In this document: one piece after another, positions 20,201 to 27,935 of the stretch | Position numbering within the stretch: the first letter of the stretch is position 1 | Layout: each line of letters opens with the position of its first letter | Assembly (NCBI GenBank): GCA_016717105.1 | Contig: JADKGF010000023.1 | Location: 11,708 to 75,707, forward strand | DNA length: 64,000 nucleotides | Direction of reading: 5' to 3' | Source of the DNA: Saprospiraceae bacterium | Lineage (GTDB): Bacteria > Bacteroidota > Bacteroidia > Chitinophagales > Saprospiraceae | Position numbers and translations under genes: made by a program | Notes under the pieces: model-generated | The model's input: the letters and a program-made list of their open reading frames with translations, nothing else | Databases searched by the model: none | Told to the model about the DNA's origin: nothing

Positions 20201-22436
20201 CGATTGCAACAATGGCACTACTCATCCAACGGTTATTTTTACTTCAGGAACACATGAAATTTGCCTTACTGCTACCAACAGTTGTGGAAGTAATACACTT
20301 TGTAAGAATGTGGTCATTCATACGGGATATGATTGCTCATTCCAGATACCAAGTGATATCTGTGGTCGTGCTGGAGATGAGTTGTTGATTCCTGTTCGCG
20401 TCCAAAAGTTTAATGATGTCTTGACTTTCAATTTTACTATCAGATCCACCAATCCGGGTAGTTTGGAGTTCTTGAATATAGAACAATATAATCCTGTAAT
20501 CGAAAACGGATCAAATCATTATCTTGCTGCTGACCATGTGAGATTCTTCTGGTCTAATGCCAATGCCAAAACACTTCCTGATAACACAGTGCTTTTTTAT
20601 ATCAGATGTAAATTTAGCCAAACTGTGACGAGCAATGTGGATATCCATTTTTCTAATGATCCTGTCAAAGCAGAAGCCTATGGCGGCAATCTCCAGAAAC
20701 TCAACCTTGAACTTATCAATGGTTCTGCATGCTTGAATACAAATCCTTTAACTTATTCTGTTTTGGGTCAAGTGATGACACATACCGTTTTAAGACCAAT
20801 GGCAAATACCAATGTGATTCTTAACGCTCCAGCCAATACGACGACCATGACTAATAGTACTGGAAATTATTCATTTGGTCGCGTAAATGCAGGTAGTAGT
20901 GTCGTTATCAATCCTACTTCCAATGTACCGCATAATGCAGGTGTCAATGCATTGGATATCGTAAGATTGCAAAGACATCTTTTATTCATTGATTTACTGA
21001 CTTCGCCATATAAAATTATTGCGGCAGATGTAAATAATGATAAGGTAGTCAATGCCTTGGATGTAGTGTCTATGCAGCGTATGCAACTCCAACTTATAAG
21101 TGAGTTTCCCAATAATACGTCACATCGATTTGTACCTATGAGTCATGTTTTCACAGGTGATCCATTGGTCAGTAATTTTCCTGAAGAGATTACGATTCCA
21201 AATCTTAACAGCGATATCACAAATGCCGACTTTTATGGTATCAAAATTGGGGATTTGGATGACAGTTACCAGCCATCCACAAATATTGGCAATAAGCTAA
21301 CATCAAGTGACACGGTATCTGTAATGCTAAATCGGGTCTATTCGCTCAAAAATAGTATTGTTAAAGTGCCTGTTACTGTTAGGAATTTCAAAAATATGGC
21401 AGCGCTGGAAGGTACCATTCATTGGGATACAACACAATTACAGTTTGTAAAAGCAGGTGATTTTGCACTTTTCGGATTGGATGAAGACAATTTTGCTACA
21501 CCAACGCAACTAGGTAAAGATATTCTTACCTTCAGTTGGACGACAGGAAGTCTTACTGGTATTTCGAAAGATGAAGATGCTGTTATTTTCAATTTGTATT
21601 TCAATTCATTGGTTGATGAAGGTCAAACTGCAAGTATAACATTTATGCAACAACCATTACCTATGTTTGCTGCAAATGCTAGTCTCGAATTAGTCTATGT
21701 AGATGCAGTAAATGCCGATGTAAAAGTTATTGCACCTATGGAAGTGTTGAGTAATGTACAACAACCATTGTGTTCGAATAGCAATGATGGATCTATAGCT
21801 TTAAATGTCAAAGGTGGCACTGGACAATATCAGATTTTGTGGTCAGATGCAAATTTGAGTGGTTACAGTCAGACTCAGCTGAGTGAAGGTCAGTACAAAT
21901 ACACGATCACAGATGTTTTGGCGTCTATTGAAGTAATTGATAGTGTCACAATCAAGCAACCTCTTCCATTAGAAGTGACTCATTCGATTACCAATGACAA
22001 CAATGGTGGATATACCATCGTCCTAGATGTGAAAGGTGGTACAGCGCCATATACATTCTACCAAGATAATCTGGTTATTGCAGAAGAATTTCAGGTAACA
22101 GAACCAGGTGTTTATTCCATCATCATCTTTGATGCCAATAATTGTTCTGTAAAACATACGATCGAGATCAATACAGTTAAGACCGAAGATTTCAATGATG
22201 GTCAATTTATCACCATTTATCCGGTGCCGGCTGACGACGTGATCTTTGTAAAAAGTAGTGAAATAGGCCTCATCGGCACTGCTTATGAGATAATATCTGA
22301 AGATGGTCGATTATTGAAACAAGGAATAATCCAAGGACAATCAATAGATGTAAGACATTTGGTAGATGGCATGTATTTTATGCGTTTTAAAACGGATAAA
22401 GCACACATCATCAAAAAATTTGTAATAATTAAATAA
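17295..22436 (+). CDS. Giant T9SS-exported surface protein with PPC, Cys-rich repeats, PKD, cohesin- and dockerin-like domains
   Basis: A 1713-residue secreted protein. A signal peptide (residues 1-18, ending QVYG) is followed by two bacterial pre-peptidase C-terminal-type beta domains (about 20-150 and 150-275; both have ADLDMFLL and GTYYxVxDG). About eight tandem Cys-rich repeats of some 83 residues occupy 276-930, each ending CCKK then CPP or a variant. They are followed by a PKD-like domain (933-1010), a cohesin-like domain (1012-1150), a carboxypeptidase-regulatory-like domain, a dockerin-like EF-hand pair (1212-1265: ALDIVRLQRHLL and ADVNNDKVVNALDVVSMQR), a second cohesin-like domain (1338-1475), SprB-like repeats (about 1485-1630) and a T9SS type A sorting domain to the end (FITIYPVPADD, ending KKFVIIK). 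Likely a cell-surface adhesin or matrix protein. No enzyme domain is seen. A strong terminator follows. The frame is intact over 5.1 kb. Confidence 0.85.
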   Translation: MKHFFTFLLWYVSLQVYGQFDPLTATPIQCGTELFSTTSVGCYNVVSAGYCGSNYNQYTGPEKLYKFTITTPQNVSIKMAGMTADLDMFLLRSTSPADCIAESSLPLTSGYEYIGAYLEAGTYYLVIDGWSNAVSDYKLALNCAPSTGIPLCNFAENLSCGQTLTGDTKSGINQIQGPYCNQFCNYGGNEKIFKIEVPFKTIVNLSATGLVADLDMFLLSACDRNACIAYSGKSGVNSENISVTLNQGTYYIVLDGYVNSASTYSITYTCQQNTTPLNCNDAIVTNYSGDGSNLRFNYIFTAPQGYTFLRWKYNTTILSTSSNVHLLFNASGNYNICAEYLEVATGQVKSCCKLACITLPTSCENTIQYAYVNGVFKLSLAGVASNYQNINWRNDTDGTALDPNNVPASCRNIWVTVTYFNTSTNCWSLCCRYINFCPPSSCQDNISYQYSSTTNSFQFTFNAPYATNVTWKIDDTNTTLPYGIYSLPQGFQCGDKNISVYYFDTVSRCWRVCCKKVYICPPVSCDQSISMAYSPSQNAFQFSMNLPGNPSLFWKIEETNTYLPNGLFVLPSGWTCQERTVSAYYFDPQIQCYRVCCKKVVICPPQQCTGNIEFVYLPAGQFKFTLNSANAQNVVWKFDATGTIIPNGLFTIPSGWTCQERSVSAYYYDPAISAWRICSKNILLCPPTSCEDNIQYTYNGVTNSFHFTLSGYSNAIWKFDDTGQYIPNGIFTIPAGWGCQDRVISVYYLDPVTQCYRACCKKVSLCPPTSCQNAISHHYSPDGNTLYLNYNGNASQILQWLVEESGQTLGAAQSISYPIGTSCHTKTFSIQYKENGVWKMCCKKINVCNPNSCSSTISLSNNASSVQASVSTNLQNVIWFAPNTNTQIGSGNVLNIPLVNQQINTLVGVQFYNPAIGAYDACYKNVVVSCPLPTAAFNADVAGNQVTLTNTSIGATSYSWYISNGTFTPDCNNGTTHPTVIFTSGTHEICLTATNSCGSNTLCKNVVIHTGYDCSFQIPSDICGRAGDELLIPVRVQKFNDVLTFNFTIRSTNPGSLEFLNIEQYNPVIENGSNHYLAADHVRFFWSNANAKTLPDNTVLFYIRCKFSQTVTSNVDIHFSNDPVKAEAYGGNLQKLNLELINGSACLNTNPLTYSVLGQVMTHTVLRPMANTNVILNAPANTTTMTNSTGNYSFGRVNAGSSVVINPTSNVPHNAGVNALDIVRLQRHLLFIDLLTSPYKIIAADVNNDKVVNALDVVSMQRMQLQLISEFPNNTSHRFVPMSHVFTGDPLVSNFPEEITIPNLNSDITNADFYGIKIGDLDDSYQPSTNIGNKLTSSDTVSVMLNRVYSLKNSIVKVPVTVRNFKNMAALEGTIHWDTTQLQFVKAGDFALFGLDEDNFATPTQLGKDILTFSWTTGSLTGISKDEDAVIFNLYFNSLVDEGQTASITFMQQPLPMFAANASLELVYVDAVNADVKVIAPMEVLSNVQQPLCSNSNDGSIALNVKGGTGQYQILWSDANLSGYSQTQLSEGQYKYTITDVLASIEVIDSVTIKQPLPLEVTHSITNDNNGGYTIVLDVKGGTAPYTFYQDNLVIAEEFQVTEPGVYSIIIFDANNCSVKHTIEINTVKTEDFNDGQFITIYPVPADDVIFVKSSEIGLIGTAYEIISEDGRLLKQGIIQGQSIDVRHLVDGMYFMRFKTDKAHIIKKFVIIK
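18121..20090 (+). repeat. Coding tandem repeat array, about eight units of roughly 250 bp
   Basis: Units begin near 18121, 18380, 18615, 18865, 19115, 19360, 19600 and 19850. Each encodes roughly [SN]C-x(3)-I-x-Y-Y, a W-K-(I/F)-(D/E) strand, LPNGxFxLPxGW-x-CQ-(D/E)-R, a Y-(Y/F)-D-P strand and R-(V/A)-CCKK-x(3)-CPP. Middle units are the most alike, both in protein and DNA; the first and last are diverged. The four to six Cys per unit suggest disulfide-stabilised extracellular modules. I do not recognise the repeat as a named family. Confidence 0.8.
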
Positions 22437-22439
22437 TGG

Positions 22440-22466
22440 AAAGGGGCGAAAGCCCCTTTTCTTTTT
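22440..22466 (+). terminator. Rho-independent terminator of the 1713-aa surface protein gene
   Basis: An 8-bp stem (AAAGGGGC with GCCCCTTT) with a GAAA tetraloop, followed by a T-rich tract. It lies 4 bases past the stop codon. Confidence 0.92.
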
Positions 22467-22503
22467 ATAATATATAAAAGTTTGTATTTGAAATCCAGCT
22501 ATT

Positions 22504-22796
22504 TTACTTTTTGGCACTTAGTAGCTTTTTTATGATTACAATTTGTCCCAAGTGGTAATAGCTATGTTCTAGTAGGCCCATCAAATTTCGTAAGATATGT
22601 ACCATACTTTTCGTCAGTAAAAGGATCGTTAAGTTGTGATGCTAGGCATTTGTTCTACAAGTTATACAAAATACTCCGCGTTTCTATAGATATTTTGCCG
22701 CATGGTATCCCATTCTTCTTGAGATGAGACAGGCGACATATCGTAGCTATATCTTAAATCCTTGGATATCAATTGATTTTCAGCTACCAAATATAG
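22504..22796 (-). pseudogene. Decayed DinB/DUF1572-family gene fragment
   Basis: The minus strand encodes recognisable DinB-superfamily blocks in different frames: LVAENQLISKDLRYSYDMSP and SSQEEWDTMRQNIYRNAEYF, then a stop, then LVEQMPS, then DEKYGTYLTKFDG in another frame, and finally LLEHSYYHLGQIVIIKKLL before a TAA. The HxYHxGQI metal-binding end of the family is kept. The N-terminal third is missing and there is at least one in-frame stop and two frame changes within 290 bases. DinB-type proteins are four-helix metal-binding thiol-transferase-like enzymes of mixed function. This is a remnant rather than a sequencing artefact only, because the 5' part is absent. Confidence 0.7.
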
Positions 22797-23300
22797 TTAA
22801 TAATATTTCATATTTTTATTTTGCAATTCACTTCAAATTTTTTGTAAGGTAGATTTTGATTTCGGGGGGTAGTTGAAAAAGATGAAAAGCCAAAAGGGCA
22901 ATAGTACCTTTAGCGATTCATTGGATTTTTCTTTGCATCTAGTCCATGGATTATAATCCAGTGGATATCATCCATCAGGGAGGTGTGGAGCTTCTTTTGC
23001 ACTTCTAACGGTTTTGAGTTATTGGTATCCAATCCATTGACCTCGTGCGATGGGGGAAATAAATACCTTTTTGCAAATTTAAGATTTTTGCGCAATTGTT
23101 CATTGAGTGCAAAACATTAGATTTAATAATCCAAGGACTTTTGACTTTGACGCAAAAACACTATTATCAAACTTTTGTATCAAGAATTAGAAAAAAGTTA
23201 TTAATAATTTAAGCCTAGAACCCTTTAAAATGATAATAATAAAATAGTTTTAATCTTATTTTAGGATAACTAATCATCAATATTAAACCTAAATATTGGG
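22797..23300. other. Non-coding or degenerate stretch
   Basis: I see no supportable gene. A 61-codon minus-strand reading frame (22910-23095) shows no family resemblance and no promoter and may be part of the decayed region. Base composition is like the surroundings. Confidence 0.4.
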
Positions 23301-23951
23301 TTGGAACCGAAAATCTCGCCAATTGCATCTGAATTAGAACTAAAAATATTTTTAAGAAATATGCCTTATATTTATGAATATTTTAGGGATAGCTATCAAG
23401 ATTTAAGGTTTATTGTTTTGTCCAATTTACCACCGTCATTTGAACAAGAAAAAGCAATCATAAAAGATCAAATCAAGTCAAATGCTGTGTCAACTTATAA
23501 TTTGAAGGAGTAAAAGCGATGAGACCGATGTCACATTTGATACCGAGTATAGTATATTGTGCACTTCACCTATTGAATTTGATTGGGAAGCTATAAAAAA
23601 TGACATTATAAATTTTGACGATCAAATAATTATTGAATTTGATGAAGAAGATTTTGCAACAATTATAATTAATGGTGAAGTCTCTATTGATGTGATAAAT
23701 TTAGGATTTCCTGTGAATCGTGATAATTTTGAATTTGAAGAAAATGGTGATAATGGGATATATTTCGCCTAACTTTTAATATTCAGAACAATACTGATTT
23801 GAAAAAATATAAAGTTAAAATTGATTTAATGACTTATCTTTTAGTAAAATATAGTAATGTGGAGCATGTTGTAAGCCATGAAACTAGTAATCAAATCGAA
23901 AGAAAATTCTTTTTAACCATGTATGAATTAGGTAGAAAGATGGACAATTAA
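23301..23951 (+). CDS. Hypothetical protein of about 215 residues, frameshifted
   Basis: Not recognised. Three pieces read on: an N-terminal 70 residues (FLRNMPYIYEYFRDSYQDLR, then FIVLSNLPPSFEQEK), a middle acidic piece after a break near 23510 (TDVTFDTEYSI, CTSPIEFDWEAIKNDIINFD, IIIEFDEEDFATIIING), and a C-terminal piece after a break near 23765 (LTFNIQNNTDLKKYKVKIDL, ending YELGRKMDN with a stop at 23949-23951). No membrane segment or known motif is seen. The first codon available in frame is a TTG, so the true start is uncertain. It sits between a decayed gene and a D-lactate-dehydrogenase-like gene, in a patch that looks accessory. It could be real or itself decaying. Confidence 0.45.
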
Positions 23952-23979
23952 AACAATACGTACAATCCACCCAATTTAA

Positions 23980-23987
23980 TACCTTTG
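23980..23987 (+). promoter_or_regulatory. Putative -7 box for the FAD/Fe-S oxidoreductase gene
   Basis: TACCTTTG matches TAnnTTTG and lies 19 bases before the ATG at 24007. No TTG is found at the -33 position. Confidence 0.5.
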
Positions 23988-24006
23988 TAAACTCAATAAC
24001 AATATC

Positions 24007-26898
24007 ATGGCGACCATTATCACTGCCAAAAATGTCCAAGAATGTATTAGGGAATTAAATACAATCTCTACATCAGAAATAAAATCTGATGACCTATCGC
24101 TTGGATTATATGCGACGGATGCATCCTTGTACCAAATCCATCCTTTGGCTGTAGCCATTCCATCATGTGAAGCTGACTTGATCAACATCATTCAGATTGC
24201 CAATAAATACAATGTTCCAGTGCTTCCTCGTGGCAGTGCGACGAGTCTTGCCGGCCAAACAACCAATCAAGCACTGATCATAGATTTTACAAAATATTTT
24301 GATAAGATATTGGATATCAATGCAAAAGAACAATATGCCATCGTTCATCCTGGTGTAGTGCGAGATCAACTCAATGCTGCTGTCAAAGATATTGGACTAC
24401 ATTTTGCACCAGATCCTGCAACTACAAGCAGAGCAACTATTGGTGGCATGATAGCCAATAATTCATCAGGGACCAAAAGTATCAAGTATGGCAAGACTAT
24501 AGACCATGTGCTAGGTTTGAAAGTATTGTTGATGGATGGTACTATCCTCGAATTGGGTGAATTGTCACCAGATCAATACGAAGCCAAATGTCAACAAACA
24601 GATCGTGAAGGTGAGATTTATCGTTCGTTTAGAAAGATTATTTTTGAACATTCTATAGCCATAGAAGCCGCTTATCCAAAGGTCATGCGCCGCGTCAATG
24701 GATATCCACTAGATGAGTTTGTCCATACAAATAGATGGAATTTAGCCAAAATATTTGCAGGATCTGAAGGAAGTCTTGGTATCATCTTGCAAGCTAAAGT
24801 CAATCTCGAGCCTATCCCAAAATACAAAGCAGCTTTCACTGTTCATTATGATGATCGAATGGCTGCAATTAGAGAAGTAAATAAAATGATTGCCTTTGAT
24901 CCTGCGGCTATAGAGATGCTGGACTTCAATGTATTCGAGCAAAGTGTCAAAAACAATATGACCAAAAGTCTGCATCAAAGACTCATCACTGGAACGCCAC
25001 AGGCTACGCTTTCGGTAGAGTTTTTTTGTTTGTCACAAGACGAATTAGACCAAAGAATTGCGGACTTCGCTAATTGGCTCAAAAACAATAGTGCTGCTTA
25101 TGCATATCCCATTCTAAGGACAGCTGCAGAATTGGATGATTCATGGGCTTTGCGCAAAAATGGATTGGGACTTCTCATGGGTGATCCTGCTGGCCGTAAA
25201 CCAATTCCATTTATCGAAGATCAGGCGATCCCACTCGAACATTTGGCCGATTATATACAAGAAGTACTGGATCTTTGTAAGAAATACGGTGTCGAAACCA
25301 TCTTATACGCACATGCGAGCGTAGGTGTACTGCACGTAAGACCATCATTGGATATGACGTCGCAATCCGACATTGAACTCATGAAAATAATATCCGATGA
25401 CGTTTTTCACTTAGTCAAAAAATACAAGGGCGCATGGTCTGGTGAACATGGTGACGGACGTAACAGAGGACCAAGACTAAAAGATTTTTTGGCGATGAAG
25501 TGTACCAATGTCTTAAAGATGTGAAGGCCATATTTGATCCAAAATATCTACTTAATCCGGGCGTAATTATCGATGTTCCACCTATGGATCAGCATCTAAG
25601 ATATGGCGCCGACTATAGTGATAATACCTACGATTTTGTATATAAATACAGAAAAGACCATTCGTTTGGTGCCTTGGTGCACAATTGTTCAGGCGTAGGC
25701 GCTTGCCGCAATCATGTAGGTGGTACTATGTGTCCAAGTTTTAAAGCTACCAGCAATGAAGCAGACAGCACACGTGGTCGTGCCAATGCGTTGAGATTGG
25801 CTATTTCAGGTCAATTGGGATTTGATGGATTGACAGACCCAAAAGTATTGGATACCCTTGACTTGTGTTTATCTTGTAAAGCTTGTAAATCTGAGTGTCC
25901 TTCGAATGTAGATATGGCCAAACTCAAAAGTGAAGTTCTTCAAAAAAAAATATGACGAAGGCAAGATCACTTTACGTGAAAAAAGCCATCAATGCCAATG
26001 TAGATATGGTTTCAAAAATAGCAGGTTGGAAGGCGCCATTTGTCAATTTTGTACAAGGAACTTCTATTTTCAAATATTTAGCAGAAAAAATCCTGAAAGT
26101 AGATCGTCGACGTACTTTACCATCATATACAACTGAAACCTTGGAATCTTGGTACAAAAAACACTATAAATCCCAAGGCAATACCCAAAAAGTAGCGCTC
26201 TTTGCTGATACCTACATCAATTATCACGAACCACAAGTAGGAAAAGCCGCTCTCAAATTGCTTACAGATTGTGGATATGAAGTTATTTTAGCTTCGGTAG
26301 GTTGCTGTCAGCGTCCCAGGATTTCCAATGGATTTCTAAAAGAAGCCAAAGCAGAAGGTACGGATGTAGCCGAAAAACTTTTGCCTTATATCAAGGAAGG
26401 TATGAAAATAGTCGTTTGTGAGCCTGCATGTACATCGGCACTAATAGATGATCTGCCTGACCTTATCGAAGATATAAATCTATCCAATGCACTCAAATCG
26501 AATGTGATGGCCATCGATGTTTTCCTTGCTAATGCATTGGCTTCCGGACAACTAAAGGGAAAATTTGTAGCAAAGCTGACCATATCCTATTGCATGGACA
26601 TTGTCATCAAAAGGCGTCTTTCGGTACTAGTGGCATGAAGGACATTTATCAGACTGGTACAGCCAAGTGTAATGAGCCTGATAGTGGTTGCTGTGGCATG
26701 GCTGGCTCTTTCGGATACGAAGTCGAACACTACGACGTCTCCAAAAAGATTTCTGAATTGGTCTTAATTCCAGCCATCAAAGCAGCAGGAAATGAAACTT
26801 TGGTGGTGGCCAATGGCTTCTCCTGCCGACATCAGATCCATGATTTTGCTGGAAAAAAGGCAGTTCATTGGGTAGAGAGTGTTGAGTTTGTTGGATAG
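24007..26898 (+). CDS. FAD-binding and Fe-S-binding oxidoreductase (D-lactate dehydrogenase type), frameshifted
   Basis: About 960 residues after joining four pieces across breaks near 25485 (T6), 25940 (A9) and 26575. The N-terminal half is a FAD-binding PCMH/VAO-type domain (LPRGSATSLAGQT, HPGVVRDQLN, FAPDPATTSRATIGGMIANN) with the GlcD-like cap and the conserved end WSGEHGDGRNRGP. The C-terminal half has ferredoxin-like Cys clusters (GVGACRNHVGGTMCPSF; CLSCKACKSECPSNVD) and two CCG-type heterodisulfide-reductase motifs (SVGCCQRPR; SGCCGMAGSFG). This matches the large membrane-associated FAD/Fe-S D-2-hydroxyacid dehydrogenases (D-lactate or D-2-hydroxyglutarate, Dld/YdiJ-like) that feed electrons to quinones. 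The breaks look like consensus errors because every domain is otherwise intact. The substrate is not determined. Confidence 0.88.
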
Positions 26899-26956
26899 AT
26901 TTAATCAAAGACTATCTAAAAAGACGTAACATCAATTTAATTTTAATTAAAAAACG

Positions 26957-26964
26957 TATCTTTA
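26957..26964 (+). promoter_or_regulatory. Possible -7 box for ietA
   Basis: TATCTTTA, one base off TAnnTTTG, lies 7 bases before the ietA ATG in AT-rich DNA. This is a weak call, and the very short distance implies a nearly leaderless message. Confidence 0.3.
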
Positions 26965-26971
26965 CACCACG

Positions 26972-27926
26972 ATGGCCAAAGCAGATTATATAATATCTTT
27001 AATAAAATCTCATTACAATAATGAGCCAGAAAGATTTACAACAGTAGCTTTGCAAATTGCTGCATACGAAGCGAAGTTGGGGCATACTATTGTTGCCAAC
27101 GATATCAAAACCATCATAGACAAGGCAAAGGAAGTAAAGCATAAAAGCAAATCTTTTGCGCCCGACCTACAGGGATTGATTCAGGAAAATGTACCAGCTG
27201 TGAGGCTGTCAGACATGATTTCTACCGAAGACATTAAATCCAAAGTAAACCGTATAATTTCTGAGTTTGTACAAAGGGATAAACTCAGAAAGCACGATTT
27301 GGAAAACCGCAGAAAAATTTTGCTTTCAGGTCCACCAGGCACTGGAAAAACTCTTACATCTTCTATTATTGCCAATGAATTAAACTTGCCACTTTATACT
27401 ATTTTAATGGATAAAATGGTAACTAAATTTATGGGCGAGACAAGTGCAAAATTGCGTCAAATATTTGATTTAATTGAGCAACGTCAAGGCGTTTATTTGT
27501 TTGATGAATTTGATGCCATTGGTGGCGAACGAAGTCGAGAAAACGATGTGGGAGAAATGCGACGGGTTTTAAATTCTTTTCTTCAATTCATAGAACGCGA
27601 TCATTCCGACAGTTTGATTATTGCCATTACTAACAACAAACAATTGTTAGACCAAGCTCTCTTCCGCAGATTTGACGATGTTATTTTATACCACTTGCCT
27701 AGTTTGGAAGAAAAAGAAGAATTATTGAAAAACAGGCTTTCGCAGTTTACAAAGAAAATTAAGTTTAAAGATTTATTACCAAACATAAACGGACTGAGCC
27801 ACGCTGAAATATCTCTTGCCTGCATTGATGCCATTAAAGAAACGATCCTTAATGATAAAACAGCAGATGAACAATGATTTAATTTTAAAAGCAATCAAAG
27901 ACCGCAATGCTGCATATTATAAATAA
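26972..27926 (+). CDS. ietA: AAA-family ATPase of an IetAS-type anti-phage system
   Basis: A single AAA+ module of about 317 residues. It has a helical N-terminal region (1-105), Walker A LLSGPPGTGKTLT, Walker B VYLFDEFDAIGG, sensor 1 IIAITNN, an arginine finger in QALFRRFDDVI, and an AAA lid. The frame ends early at 27877; a shift at the A4 run near 27857-27860 restores a normal ending (LILKAIKDRNAAYY, stop 27924-27926), leaving 9 bases before the subtilisin gene. An AAA ATPase directly followed by a large S8 peptidase is the composition of the ietAS defence system described in the 2020 survey of antiviral systems by Gao and co-workers. The ATPase is thought to control the protease, but the phage trigger and target are not known. 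Confidence 0.78.
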
Positions 27927-27935
27927 GTTTACTGA

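Noticed and set aside
22910..23095. 61-codon minus-strand reading frame
   Set aside because: No family motif, promoter or neighbour supports it, and it lies in degenerate DNA.
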